A stretch of DNA of 64,000 nucleotides from Victivallaceae bacterium (GCA_016292515.1 JAEDIJ010000004.1:1-64000), one strand, 5' to 3'. Shown: positions 1 through 8,660, numbered from the stretch's first letter. The notes: generated from the letters alone by a model not told the origin. A program made the numbers and translations.

Positions 1-597
1 CGTGTGATCTCCCGCTTGACCGACGATGAGCGCGATATGACGATGCCGGCGGTGCGGCGGGAGATCGGCAACGCCTTGGAAAAAATCTATCCCGGCAATG
101 CGGCGTCGGAATTCACCCAGAGCCTGATGGAGATCGGGGCGACGGTCTGCCTGCCCAACGGCGCGCCCCGTTGCGGCGATTGCCCGTTGCGGGAAGCGTG
201 TCTTGCCTTGAAAAAAGGAACGATCGAGTCCCGCCCCAGGAAAAAACCGTCCAAAAAGCGGAAAATCGAGGAAAAGACTTTTTATCTTTTGCGATGCAAG
301 GGAAAAATCGCCTTGATGCGCCGTCCGGGGCAGGGGGTGCTTGCCGGTCTTTACGGTTTCCCCGAAGACGACGGGCTTTTGACGTTTGCCGAGAGCCGCC
401 GCCGTCATCTCGACTGGAAAATTTCTCCGGAATGCCTGACTGCAAAGCATATTTTTACCCACATCGAGTGGCGTATGCACTGGTTCCGGGCGGAAATTGC
501 GCGGGAGGACGCCTCTTTTATCTGGGCGACGGAGAAGGAATTGGAGAAAAAATATCCCGTTCCCAGCGCGTTTTCCGCATTTCGTAAACTGCTTTGA
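1..597 (+). CDS. mutY: A/G-specific adenine glycosylase MutY, 3' part
   Basis: C-terminal 198 residues of a MutY-type glycosylase, which removes adenine mispaired with 8-oxoguanine or guanine. The reading frame is open to the first base, so the N-terminal HhH and catalytic region lies outside the window. Seen: the family motif around FTQSLMEIGATVC, then the [4Fe-4S] cysteines as C-X7-C-X2-C-X5-C. The first spacing is one residue longer than the X6 of E. coli MutY. A MutT-like C-terminal domain follows, which in the family reads 8-oxoG. The gene converges on mntP, with 15 bp between the stop codons. Confidence 0.93.
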   Translation, partial: RVISRLTDDERDMTMPAVRREIGNALEKIYPGNAASEFTQSLMEIGATVCLPNGAPRCGDCPLREACLALKKGTIESRPRKKPSKKRKIEEKTFYLLRCKGKIALMRRPGQGVLAGLYGFPEDDGLLTFAESRRRHLDWKISPECLTAKHIFTHIEWRMHWFRAEIAREDASFIWATEKELEKKYPVPSAFSAFRKLL

Positions 598-617
598 CGC
601 GCGGAGTGTGCGTCAAA
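593..617. other. Inverted repeat holding both convergent stop codons
   Basis: TTTGACGC (593-600) and GCGTCAAA (610-617) form a perfect 8-bp stem with a 9-nt loop. The mutY stop (595-597) and the mntP stop (613-615, minus strand) both lie inside the arms. No clear T-run follows on either strand, so calling it a terminator is uncertain. Confidence 0.5.
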
Positions 618-1161
618 AAAGATTTTTGACGCCGAGCAGGATCAGCACGCAACCGCCGAGGATCATCGCCTTTTCGGGCGAAAGATGTTTTCTTCCCCGT
701 TTGCCCGCCAGTGCACCGCCGAAAGAGATCAGCAATGTGATGATCCCGATGATCGCGCATCTGATATAAAGATCGCCGTAGCCGAGAAAGGCGAAACTCA
801 CGCCGACGACAAAAGCGTCGACGCTGGTCGCAAAGGCGAGGAGGAGCAAAGCGTCAAACGAGAGCGAGAGACTTCCTTTTTCATTGCGGTCGTGGATCAT
901 TTTGACGCCGATGCCGACAAGCAGTGCCGTCGCGACAAAGCGTCCGTAAAATTGGAGCAGTTTGCCGCAGACCGTTCCTCCGAAAAATCCCGCGACCGGC
1001 ATCAAAAACTGAAAAAGTCCGAAAAGTGCGGACGAGAACAACATTTTTTTCCAGTTGTACTCTTCGTTTTTGACGACACCGAGCGTGACGCTGACGCCAA
1101 AGGCGTCCATCGCCAGCCCGATGCCGAGCAGGATCGCTTCGCCGATCGTCCAGATCGTCAT
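613..1161 (-). CDS. mntP: Putative manganese efflux pump MntP
   Basis: 182-residue integral membrane protein of the MntP (YebN, formerly DUF204) family, which exports Mn2+ across the inner membrane. Seen: about six hydrophobic segments in two homologous halves. Each half carries the family signature with a membrane-embedded acidic residue, GLAMDAFGVSV near residue 16 and ATSVDAFVVGVSF near residue 111. The length is typical. The start overlaps the stop of the upstream esterase gene as ATGA, so translation is probably coupled. Its place behind a symporter and an esterase is not explained by Mn export and may only reflect operon packing. No Mn riboswitch is visible because the gene is internal to an operon. 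Confidence 0.88.
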   Translation of the reverse strand: MTIWTIGEAILLGIGLAMDAFGVSVTLGVVKNEEYNWKKMLFSSALFGLFQFLMPVAGFFGGTVCGKLLQFYGRFVATALLVGIGVKMIHDRNEKGSLSLSFDALLLLAFATSVDAFVVGVSFAFLGYGDLYIRCAIIGIITLLISFGGALAGKRGRKHLSPEKAMILGGCVLILLGVKNLF

Positions 1162-2342
1162 TTGAGTTCAGCGACATCCGTCGAAACGGGCCATTGCCAC
1201 GCTCCGGCGTATTCGCGGTCAAAAACGTTGAGGTAAACGGCTTTTGCGCCGTCGGGGATCGTCGCAAAAACGACATTGCCGTCGATTTCGGCGGGAAGCG
1301 TTTTCCATTCGCGTTTGGTGCCGGGGGCGTCCGTCGCGTAATTCAACTCCGCGCGTTTGATGCCGTTTCCGGCGTCGAGGATCGTTGCGCGCACCCGGTT
1401 TCCGCAGACGGAGAGCGCGGAAATTCGCGCGTGAGGCTGGTCTTTGCCGCAAAAGGCGTCGACGTAACGTTGAAGCCCCTTGTAATCCCAGCCGACGTGA
1501 TCGTGATCGAGCCGGACGACGAGGGCGGCTCCTTGCGTTCCCGGCGTCTGCTGATAAGTCTTTTGCCACTGGGCGATCTCAAAGGCGTCGTCGTTGGTGC
1601 CGGCGAACCAAAAAGTCGGCACCGTGAGATTTGCCACAAAGTATTTCGGCTCAAAGGTGTCTTTGGCATACTTGACGAAACCGCCGTTGACGCCGAGATC
1701 CCAGTTGCCGCACCCGTAGCACAAGGCGGCAAAGGCGAAACGGTGATCGAGCGAACAGGCGATCGACCCCATCACACTGCCCCACGAAATGCCGAGCAGA
1801 CCGATCTTGTCGGGGTTGATCTCTTTCTGCTGACGCAAAAAGGTGTTGGCGCGGACGGCGAGGGCAACGCCGTTATGCACCCACAGATGACGCTGGACGG
1901 CGTTGCCTTCCGAGAAGCCGCCCGCTCTGTCCTGCCAGGAATCTTTCAGCACCGGACGCTTGGGACGCGCGACTTCCGTCGCCGGCTCCTGACCGTAATG
2001 GTCAAAGGTGATCACGGCATAGCCGCGGTCGCGCCACTTTTGGACGTAGTTTGCAAACGCCGTGCCGCCGCCCCCGTGAAAGAGGACGACCGCCGGGAAT
2101 CCGCCTTTCGGCATCGGCGTTTTCGGCAATGCGTAATAGGCGTAGGCTTTCGTCGTTTTTCCGTCGGAGGTTTTGGGACCTTCGAGCAGGAAAGACTGTA
2201 CGCCGTCGGCGCGGTATTTTTCCAGCCCGGTGTCGGCAAAAGTCTGCGGGATGGCAAAGAGTTCCTCTTTTGTCCAACTCATCGGTTCGGCGGCACAGGC
2301 CGCCGCTGTCAATGCCGTGGCGAGAATCGTTTCTTTCATCAT
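1158..2342 (-). CDS. Secreted alpha/beta hydrolase (dienelactone hydrolase/acetyl esterase-like)
   Basis: 394-residue protein with a short signal peptide (MMKETILATALTAAACAAEP) and an alpha/beta-hydrolase fold. Seen: an oxyanion-type HGGGG segment near residue 90, the nucleophile elbow GISWGS near residue 184, an acid candidate in FAGTNDDAF and the histidine candidate in LDHDHVGW. This architecture is common in acetyl-xylan or sugar esterases of glycan-degrading bacteria; the substrate cannot be read here. The start overlaps the symporter stop as ATGA and the stop overlaps the mntP start, so the three genes form one coupled operon. A role in deacetylating a sugar imported by the symporter is inference. 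Confidence 0.8.
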   Translation of the reverse strand: MMKETILATALTAAACAAEPMSWTKEELFAIPQTFADTGLEKYRADGVQSFLLEGPKTSDGKTTKAYAYYALPKTPMPKGGFPAVVLFHGGGGTAFANYVQKWRDRGYAVITFDHYGQEPATEVARPKRPVLKDSWQDRAGGFSEGNAVQRHLWVHNGVALAVRANTFLRQQKEINPDKIGLLGISWGSVMGSIACSLDHRFAFAALCYGCGNWDLGVNGGFVKYAKDTFEPKYFVANLTVPTFWFAGTNDDAFEIAQWQKTYQQTPGTQGAALVVRLDHDHVGWDYKGLQRYVDAFCGKDQPHARISALSVCGNRVRATILDAGNGIKRAELNYATDAPGTKREWKTLPAEIDGNVVFATIPDGAKAVYLNVFDREYAGAWQWPVSTDVAELK

Positions 2343-4408
2343 CGTTTTTCTTCCTTTTTATCTCGAACAGTGCCGTCGTCGCTGGCGAGGGCAAGGTGTT
2401 TTTGCATATCTCCGGGCAGGAGATAGGCGTTGTAAAGACCGCCGAGCGTCAGCCATGCGGTGGCGACGATCATAATGACCAGTTGGACAACGAAATAGGT
2501 TTTCCAGTAAGTGCTCCATACGGCGAGCGGGATCTCTTCCACGCCGGGGAACCACCCCGCTTCGATCATCAGAAACACGCAGGTGCCGATAAGCAGACAG
2601 ACCCACCAGATCAGGCAGTAGCAGATCGTGAACCAAAAAAGGAAACCGTCGAATTTGCCGAATTCCATCGAATAGCCGATCTTTTCCTTCCAGTTGCGTT
2701 TGGCGTCGGTCGATTCTCCCGGCGTCTGGTCGTCGGCGATCCGGTATTTCCCCCGGTGGAGCATCCGGTCGAGGTTGAAAGGCGGTTGCGGAAAAAGGAG
2801 CGAGAGAAGTATGTAACTCAACGTCGCGACCGCCATCGCGATGAAGTAGACCGTTTGACCGTTGAGCGGGAATTGTTCGGCGTGATCGGCGAGCCAGTTC
2901 CATTGCGGAAAAATTTCAAGCAACTTCCGCGCGAGCGCGTGCCACAGCGCTTTGGTTTGGAGCAACGCTCCGGCGAGGGAGAGTACGCCGCCCGTGATCA
3001 TCGAGACCCACGCGGCGAGCGTCGTGCCGCGTTTCCAGTAGAGACCGCCGAAAATGACGATTCCGGCACCGCCGAGATAGATGGCTCCGGTAACGGCGTA
3101 GTACATAAAAATCGGGATCTCGAAATCGTAGTGTTTTTCCAGCAGGTAAAGCCCGCAACTGAAAAGGAAAGCGAAAAGCGCGACCGACGAGATCGAAAGC
3201 CGCAACCATCGGATGTGCCGTTTCGCGTCGATCGGTTTTTTCTGCAACGGCATCAGAAAATCCTGGACGAAAATACTTCCCCACGTGTGCAGACAGGTGT
3301 CGTCGATGCTGATCGAACAGGCGAAGATCATCGCGGCGAATCCGCCGAAAACCCAACCGGGCAGGTTGAGTTGCAGAAAACTTGTGACGACGACCATCGC
3401 GCTTTTGGTCGCGTCGACGTTGACGTCGCCGCCGAGCGAATCGCGCAACGGTGCCGCATATTCCGAGAGGTCGGGATTGTGCAACACGGCATAGGCGATG
3501 AGCGGCGGCAAAATGTAGCAGACCTGCGTCGCGAGATGACGCCAGCGCCCGAGGACGCCCGACATCTGGGCGTCGTGCGGCGTCTTGGCGGAGGAGTCGT
3601 ATCCGGCACCGCCGCCCCAGCTTTTCGCATTGTAGATACTGCCGTAGACGCCGATCAGGAAATACCAGATGTTGAATTGATCGATCTTCGCCGTGTTGAA
3701 AGGGTTGACGAATTCATTGCGTACGGCAAGTCCGGCAAATACGTCGCTCCACGCGAAGCGGGCGACGAGGAAACAGAGCATCACGGCGATCAATAATTTG
3801 CAGATGACTTCCTGATAAAAGTCGGTCAGCATAATGCCGATCTGTCCGCCGAGGACAACGATGAAAAGGGCGAATCCGAGATTGAAAAACATTACCATCA
3901 TCGCCATATTGCACTGAAAACTGAAATCGCCGATCGAAACGGAAAAAGTTTCCGGCAGTCCGAGCAGACCGAGCGTCAGTTCGGCGACGACCAAAGGCAT
4001 GATCGCATAATTGATCACGCCGGATATCCAACTCAAAAAGCCGGCGAAAATACGGAATTTCCGGCTGTAACGCATCTCAAAGAACTGAAAAAGGGTAAGC
4101 GCGCGGGTCTCGCGGAAACGGTAACTGATGAAGCCGGTCACGGCGACGACAAGTCCCACCGGCACGCCGATCTGATCCCACCAGATCGGCGTCACGCCCG
4201 CCGAATAGTACATTTCCCAGGTGGCGACCATCCCGGCGCCGCCCGTCATGCCTCCCGCGACGGTCAGAAGATATTTGCGCGCCATCCGGTTGGCGGAAAG
4301 AAAGTCGGCGACGCCGTTGACGTATTTATTCGACCAAATGGTGAGCGTCAGCATTCCGAAAAGGAGAACGCAGAAAAATATCCAGAATGATGGAGAAGAA
4401 AATACCAT
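2339..4408 (-). CDS. Sodium:solute symporter family transporter
   Basis: 689-residue polytopic membrane protein of the SSS (SLC5-like) family, which imports sugars or organic solutes with Na+. Seen: an N-terminal hydrophobic helix, then AGGMTGGAGMVATWEMYYSA near residue 50, resembling the TM1-TM2 region of the family, and about 13-15 hydrophobic stretches. A hydrophilic stretch of about 60 residues near residue 540 precedes two extra C-terminal helices, as in the long SSS members of PVC bacteria. It is the first gene of the operon running down to mntP. The substrate is unknown; the adjacent esterase suggests a carbohydrate. Confidence 0.88.
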   Translation of the reverse strand: MVFSSPSFWIFFCVLLFGMLTLTIWSNKYVNGVADFLSANRMARKYLLTVAGGMTGGAGMVATWEMYYSAGVTPIWWDQIGVPVGLVVAVTGFISYRFRETRALTLFQFFEMRYSRKFRIFAGFLSWISGVINYAIMPLVVAELTLGLLGLPETFSVSIGDFSFQCNMAMMVMFFNLGFALFIVVLGGQIGIMLTDFYQEVICKLLIAVMLCFLVARFAWSDVFAGLAVRNEFVNPFNTAKIDQFNIWYFLIGVYGSIYNAKSWGGGAGYDSSAKTPHDAQMSGVLGRWRHLATQVCYILPPLIAYAVLHNPDLSEYAAPLRDSLGGDVNVDATKSAMVVVTSFLQLNLPGWVFGGFAAMIFACSISIDDTCLHTWGSIFVQDFLMPLQKKPIDAKRHIRWLRLSISSVALFAFLFSCGLYLLEKHYDFEIPIFMYYAVTGAIYLGGAGIVIFGGLYWKRGTTLAAWVSMITGGVLSLAGALLQTKALWHALARKLLEIFPQWNWLADHAEQFPLNGQTVYFIAMAVATLSYILLSLLFPQPPFNLDRMLHRGKYRIADDQTPGESTDAKRNWKEKIGYSMEFGKFDGFLFWFTICYCLIWWVCLLIGTCVFLMIEAGWFPGVEEIPLAVWSTYWKTYFVVQLVIMIVATAWLTLGGLYNAYLLPGDMQKHLALASDDGTVRDKKEEKR

Positions 4409-4568
4409 TGCCGACGTCTTTTTTTATTGCAATAACAAAATGGACTGCACTTTTTGCAGTCCGGAAACGCTTTTTTTCAAGCGTTGCATACCCCCCCTAA
4501 ATGTGGGGGGGGATCGGAAATATCTCCCGGAAACTCGTCCGGGAGATATCCGTCATCCGGACGGGGAA
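4409..4568. other. Intergenic cluster of four inverted repeats
   Basis: Between the oxidoreductase stop and the symporter start there are four hairpins in a row: GGACTGCA/TGCAGTCC (4442-4449/4455-4462), AACGCTT/AAGCGTT (4466-4472/4479-4485), C7/G8 (4491-4497/4505-4512) and TATCTCCCGG/CCGGGAGATA (4521-4530/4539-4548). On the minus strand the last one comes first after the oxidoreductase stop and is a plausible terminator. The others lie in the probable leader or promoter of the symporter operon. Confidence 0.6.
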
Positions 4569-5504
4569 CTATTTGCTCATCGAGCGGATGTCTTCGATCA
4601 TGCGGGTCATCGCGATCGCGGATTCCGCGGTCAGCGTATTCTCGCATTTGCCTTCGACCGCATCGCGGAAGTGTTCGAGTTCGCAGACGAACGCGCTCTT
4701 TTCCGCCGCGGGAACTTCGATCACGCGATATTCATCTGTGTGGATGATGATGCGATCGGGACGCTCCACGCGCATATAGCCGTTGTCGCCGAGGAAAGTG
4801 AAAGTGAGATCCTTGAAGCAGAAGGTCTCTTTCTTGGCGTACATGCCTTCGAGCAACGCGGTCACGCCGTCGCCGTAGTTGACCATCGCGTTGAAGCTGT
4901 CTTCCATTTCCCAGCCGAAGCGATGTTCGCAGCGGGAGAAAAGGACTTCCTGCGGCAGTTTGCCGGTGATGTAGCTGATGAGGTCGAAGTCGTGGATGCT
5001 CAATTCATACATCGCACCAACTTTTTTGACCCACTGTCCCTCGGGACGGTCGTGGAATTCCTGGCTCTTGGTGCTGGTGATCGAAACGAGTTTGCCGATC
5101 TCGGGGAGGTGTTTTTTCGCTTCGATGAAAATGGGCTCATAGCGCATTTTGAAACCGACCGCGAGCACCTTGCCCATTTTCTTGGCGAGGGCGTCGAGTT
5201 CCATGCCGCTGGCGACATCGGTGGTCAGCGGTTTTTCCGAAAAGACGTTGTAGCCCGCTTCGAGCAACGCCTTGACCACGGGGTAGTGGGCGCGCGGCGG
5301 AGTGACGACGCTGACGCCGTCGAGGTCTTTGGGCAGATCTTTCATGTCCGTGATGGGGGTCGCACCGCAGAGTTCGGCGCAGGATTTCGCCATCTCTTCT
5401 TTGAGATCGCAGACCGCGACGACCTGCACGCCGGGGATCGACGCCCAGCTGCGCGCGTGCGCTTTACCGATACCACCGCAACCGACAATACCAACTTTAA
5501 ACAT
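4569..5504 (-). CDS. Gfo/Idh/MocA family oxidoreductase
   Basis: 311-residue NAD(P)-dependent sugar or inositol oxidoreductase. Seen: a Rossmann start GIVGCGGIGKAHA at residues 5-17, an acidic D ending beta-2 (AVCDLKE), the family EKPL motif near residue 92, and a C-terminal alpha/beta domain with a candidate catalytic histidine in SIHDFD. The start is preceded by AAGGAGA with good spacing. It is the last gene of the LacI-headed operon, 159 bp after the CBM-like gene. The family acts on sugars, sugar acids or inositols; together with the TIM-barrel isomerase upstream it probably interconverts a monosaccharide. The exact substrate is not visible. Confidence 0.88.
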   Translation of the reverse strand: MFKVGIVGCGGIGKAHARSWASIPGVQVVAVCDLKEEMAKSCAELCGATPITDMKDLPKDLDGVSVVTPPRAHYPVVKALLEAGYNVFSEKPLTTDVASGMELDALAKKMGKVLAVGFKMRYEPIFIEAKKHLPEIGKLVSITSTKSQEFHDRPEGQWVKKVGAMYELSIHDFDLISYITGKLPQEVLFSRCEHRFGWEMEDSFNAMVNYGDGVTALLEGMYAKKETFCFKDLTFTFLGDNGYMRVERPDRIIIHTDEYRVIEVPAAEKSAFVCELEHFRDAVEGKCENTLTAESAIAMTRMIEDIRSMSK

Positions 5505-5663
5505 TTTGTTTTCTCCTTATGTTATTGCGTTTGCCGGAAAACTTTTTCCGTCAAACCGTTGGTTGCAAAAAATTACGTTTTTACAAGAAACACGCTCCCC
5601 GCACCGGCGGTGTTTGTCGCCTGAAATACCGGAAGCGCGTTTCACATTGCGTCAGAGAATTAT

Positions 5664-6167
5664 TTAGTCGAGCAATTCCAATTCGGCAACATCGTCGACG
5701 CTGCCCTCGGGCTTGTACTCGGGATCCGTGGTGAGGATGATCATATCAAAACGGGTGTATTCCGACTGCGAGACGATTTTGATCTCCAATTCGCCGGCTT
5801 CCAGATGGCTTTTGAGCAACGAACGGTTCCACTGCCAGACGCCGCCTTTGCCGTCGGCGGTTTTCTTGTCGCCGAAAGTGCCGACTTTTTTGCCGTTGAG
5901 GAAGATCACCGCCTTGCGGGTGTTGCCGCACATCGTGAAGTCACGCACCCAGAGGTAGTAATCGCCGGCTTCGGGAATGGCGGTACGGGCGGAAGTGCTG
6001 ACGCCTTTTTTATTCATCCGCAGATATTTGCCCTGCGAAGCCTTGCCCATGTATTCGATGGCAAAACCGTCGGGTTTGGGGAAGTTCTCGCATTCGACCA
6101 TAAATTCAGCGGCTCCGACACCGGCAGTCAGCACGGCGGCGGCGATCATCGACGTCATTTTTTTCAT
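5664..6167 (-). CDS. Small secreted CBM-like beta-sandwich protein (paralogue A)
   Basis: 167 residues: a signal peptide (about 1-20, ending GVGAA), then one compact domain opening with the ECENFP motif, continuing with an AGDYYLWVRD strand, an LNGKKVGTFGD turn and LEAGELEIKIVS, and ending in an acidic tail rich in D and E. This pattern resembles carbohydrate-binding modules of the CBM6/CBM35 type that occur in PVC secretomes, but no catalytic domain is attached. Two paralogues lie in the window (6164-6691 and 33491-34003). The start overlaps the stop of paralogue B as ATGA. A role in binding glycan at the cell surface is inference; I do not recognise a named family. Confidence 0.75.
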   Translation of the reverse strand: MKKMTSMIAAAVLTAGVGAAEFMVECENFPKPDGFAIEYMGKASQGKYLRMNKKGVSTSARTAIPEAGDYYLWVRDFTMCGNTRKAVIFLNGKKVGTFGDKKTADGKGGVWQWNRSLLKSHLEAGELEIKIVSQSEYTRFDMIILTTDPEYKPEGSVDDVAELELLD

Positions 6168-6691
6168 TTTTCGTCCTTTTGTGGGTTATTGGAAACGGGG
6201 GATAATCCCTCGATTCCTGTTTGTATTCCTTCCGGCAGAAATGCCGTATCGGTCGTAAAAATCAGCGCATCGACGCGCGTGTAAGGGGATGTCGACACCA
6301 GTTTGATTTCCAATTCGCCCGCTTCCAGATGCGTGAGGGCAGGGGCGTGGTACCAGGTGAACGAGCCTGCGCGGTTGTTTTCCGGCGTGCCGTCGCCGAG
6401 CGAGGCGACTTTTTTGCCGTTGAGATAAATATCGATTTTACGGAAATTGCCGCCGAAACTCATCGTGCGCGCCCAGAGCGCGTAATCCCCGCTTTGCGGC
6501 AGATCGAAACGCGCAGTCGTTTCCGCATTTTCTTCGGTGAAATGGAGAAACGCGCCGTTTTGCGCCAGTTCGTCTTTGAAAAGTCGGACGTTGCGGCTTG
6601 CCGGGAATTTTTCGCATTCCACGCTGTAATTTGCCGCGCCGAGCGACAACGATGTCAAAAGGCAGAATAATGCGAAAACGATATTTTTCAT
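6164..6691 (-). CDS. Small secreted CBM-like beta-sandwich protein (paralogue B)
   Basis: 175 residues with a signal peptide (about 1-19, SLSLGAA) and the same domain as paralogue A: VECEKFPAS at the mature N-terminus, SGDYALWART, LNGKKVASLGD, then LEAGELEIKLVSTSPYTRVD. Spacing of the conserved blocks matches paralogue A along the whole domain, which points to a tandem duplication. It lacks the acidic tail and ends in a polar stretch (PVSNNPQKDEK). It lies 65 bp downstream of the pseudopilin-like gene and is translationally coupled to paralogue A. Function unknown; sugar binding is inferred from the fold-like pattern and the operon. Confidence 0.75.
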   Translation of the reverse strand: MKNIVFALFCLLTSLSLGAANYSVECEKFPASRNVRLFKDELAQNGAFLHFTEENAETTARFDLPQSGDYALWARTMSFGGNFRKIDIYLNGKKVASLGDGTPENNRAGSFTWYHAPALTHLEAGELEIKLVSTSPYTRVDALIFTTDTAFLPEGIQTGIEGLSPVSNNPQKDEK

Positions 6692-6756
6692 AATTCTTGT
6701 TTTACCGTAAAAACCAATCTTTTATCCGTTGTCAACAGCACCGCGCAAACGCAACT

Positions 6757-7527
6757 TTACCGCCAGGAACTGATGAATTTATCGTTGGGTTCTCTGCCGG
6801 GCGCCCAGTTCAGATACATGTTTTTGCCGGGGAAAACCGTCTCGACGTGTCCGTCCAGATAGCCGACGTTGAAGCCGTCGTTGTGCGGATTGTCCACGCG
6901 GGAGTAGGCATCCTGCTGATTCTTATTGTGACTGTTGGAGCCTTTGCAACTTTCCCAGATCATCGGCACTTCTTCGTAGCCGACGGGCAATTTGTAACTC
7001 GTGTATTTGTAGCGCGGTTTGGTAGACGGGGAGTTGCGGTTCAGGACATCGTAGTTCCACTCGCGGCCCTTGACCGTGGCGTTGGACATCGGGCAAAAAG
7101 TGATACCGAAACGATCCGTCTGGGCGGCGACGCGGCGGGCAGTCGTTTTGCAGACCCACAAGGTGCCGGTTTTGGGGTCGACGGGGTAATTGCCGTCGGA
7201 GGTTTTGTCGCCCGTGACGACGAAACTGTTGAGCATATTATAGTCGATCTGCGCCAGGATATCGCCGCCGGGGAAACTGGGATTGTAAAATTTGCCGCTC
7301 GCTTGCGGTTTATAAGCAAAAGAAGCATTCGCTTTGGGCAGATAACCGTTGAAAGTCGGGATCAGGGCGATCATCGCCGAAGTGATCTGCTTGTAATTGT
7401 TTTTACAGGAGGTGGCTTCGCCGGAGGCACGGGCTTTGCCGACGGTCGGGATCAGGATCGCCGCCAGAATGCCGATGATCGCGATTACGGTCAAAAGTTC
7501 GACAAGAGTAAAATTTTTCCGTTTCAT
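6757..7527 (-). CDS. Prepilin-type N-terminal cleavage/methylation domain protein (pseudopilin-like)
   Basis: 256 residues. The N-terminus KRKNFTLVELLTVIAIIGIL is a textbook type IV prepilin/pseudopilin leader: basic leader, F at +1, E at +5 and a hydrophobic helix. The C-terminus carries HNDGFNVGYLDGHV, close to the H-X9-DG signature of the large secreted families typical of Planctomycetes and Lentisphaerae. Such proteins are processed by a prepilin peptidase and stay in the envelope or are exported by a type II-like machine. Here it sits between a sugar isomerase and two CBM-like proteins, so a role in handling a glycan at the cell surface is a reasonable inference. No other pilus genes are in the window. 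Confidence 0.87.
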   Translation of the reverse strand: MKRKNFTLVELLTVIAIIGILAAILIPTVGKARASGEATSCKNNYKQITSAMIALIPTFNGYLPKANASFAYKPQASGKFYNPSFPGGDILAQIDYNMLNSFVVTGDKTSDGNYPVDPKTGTLWVCKTTARRVAAQTDRFGITFCPMSNATVKGREWNYDVLNRNSPSTKPRYKYTSYKLPVGYEEVPMIWESCKGSNSHNKNQQDAYSRVDNPHNDGFNVGYLDGHVETVFPGKNMYLNWAPGREPNDKFISSWR

Positions 7528-7604
7528 AAAATTGTTTCCTGCACTTGCACGTCGTTATTCCAATCGGCTGTTGCCGGAGTCATCAAAATCAAAAAAAGGA
7601 ACCG

Positions 7605-7650
7605 GAGAGATCCCCGACGATCCGGAAACTCCGGACCGCCGGGGGGATTT
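7605..7650 (-). other. Nested hairpin between isomerase and pseudopilin genes
   Basis: ATCCCC (7610-7615) pairs with GGGGAT (7643-7648), and inside it TCCGG AAACT CCGGA (7621-7635) forms a second stem. It lies in the 140-bp gap within the LacI operon. The inner loop sequence resembles that of the hairpin at 4521-4548. It may be an RNA-processing or attenuation site. Confidence 0.45.
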
Positions 7651-7667
7651 ATCGCATCAACAAAGAA

Positions 7668-8660
7668 TTACTTCTTTTTGGCGACTTTCTTGGCGGCGGG
7701 TTTCGCCGCTTTTTTTGCGGCAGGCTTGGCGGCCGCTTTTTGGGTGGCTTTTTTGGTCTCGCCGAGCACGAAGCTCTTGACGAAATTCAAATTGTGGCCC
7801 ATGCCTTCTTCGGTCGAGGGCAGTTCTTTCGGATACCAGTATTTCTCGTATTCGTCGCTGATGTAGCCGGTGTAACCGACTTCCTTGAGGGCGGTGAGGG
7901 TTTCCGCCCAGCGGACGGTACCTTTGCCCATCAGGCAGCTCTTTTTCTTGATCGGGAAACGCTGTTCGAGCGTCCAGTCCTTGACGTGGCAGTGGACGAT
8001 GTAGGGCGCCGCCGCGTAGACCGCCTGCGCGCCGCTCTCGACGCCGGCGAGTTCGACCCACGCGTAGTCAAAGAGGATACCGACGTTCTCCATGTTGATG
8101 TCCTGGATGAGACGGACGGTGTCGCGGATGCTCATCGTGATCGAACCGACGTGGGTTTCGACCGCAACGCCGACGCCGAGCGTCGCCGCGTATTTCGCCA
8201 CTTCGCGGATGCCGGAAACCGTGCGGCTCCAGCAGTCGCAGAACCAGGTGCCGCCGCCGATGACGGTCTGCTTCTTGCCCTTGGCATCTTTGATCTCGAC
8301 GGGGATCGCGGTGCTGAAAGGCTCGACGCCGCCGTAAACGCGGATCAGCGGGCAATGGAGGATGTGGGCGATCTCGGCAACGCGTTTCAGATTCTTGATA
8401 ACGCTGTCGCGCATTTCGAGGTTGACGAAATTCTGATAATAGCTGACGAGGCAGGAGAATTCCATGCCTTCCTTGTCCGCCGCCGCGCGGATCTTGCGGC
8501 ATTCGGCATCGGTGATGGTCTCGCTGTTGATCTGACCATCCGCCGCGACGCGCACTTCGATGCCGTCATAGCCGATTTTCTTGAATTCTTTGATGATCTG
8601 GTAGATGTCCCACTGGGGAGCACCCATGGTGTGGCCCGAAAATTTGATTCGGTCGTTCAT
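7668..8660 (-). CDS. Sugar phosphate isomerase/epimerase (AP-endonuclease-2-like TIM barrel) with lysine-alanine tail
   Basis: 330 residues. The body (about 1-300) is a xylose-isomerase-like TIM barrel: IKEFKKIGYDGIEVRV near the N-terminus, VETHVGSI, ILFDYAWVEL, VHCHVKDW, and YTGYISDEYE near the end, giving the usual metal ligands E, D, H and E. The last 29 or so residues are a low-complexity K/A/P tail (AAKPAAKKAAKPAAKK) like the C-terminal domain of histone H1 or bacterial Hc1/AlgP-type proteins. This is unusual for the family. It lies 66 bp downstream of lacI in the same operon and probably acts with the Gfo/Idh/MocA enzyme on a monosaccharide. Substrate unknown. Confidence 0.85.
   Translation of the reverse strand: MNDRIKFSGHTMGAPQWDIYQIIKEFKKIGYDGIEVRVAADGQINSETITDAECRKIRAAADKEGMEFSCLVSYYQNFVNLEMRDSVIKNLKRVAEIAHILHCPLIRVYGGVEPFSTAIPVEIKDAKGKKQTVIGGGTWFCDCWSRTVSGIREVAKYAATLGVGVAVETHVGSITMSIRDTVRLIQDINMENVGILFDYAWVELAGVESGAQAVYAAAPYIVHCHVKDWTLEQRFPIKKKSCLMGKGTVRWAETLTALKEVGYTGYISDEYEKYWYPKELPSTEEGMGHNLNFVKSFVLGETKKATQKAAAKPAAKKAAKPAAKKVAKKK

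Noticed and set aside
2051..3796. Plus-strand frame (581 aa) opposite the symporter
   Set aside because: Antisense shadow of a membrane protein gene.
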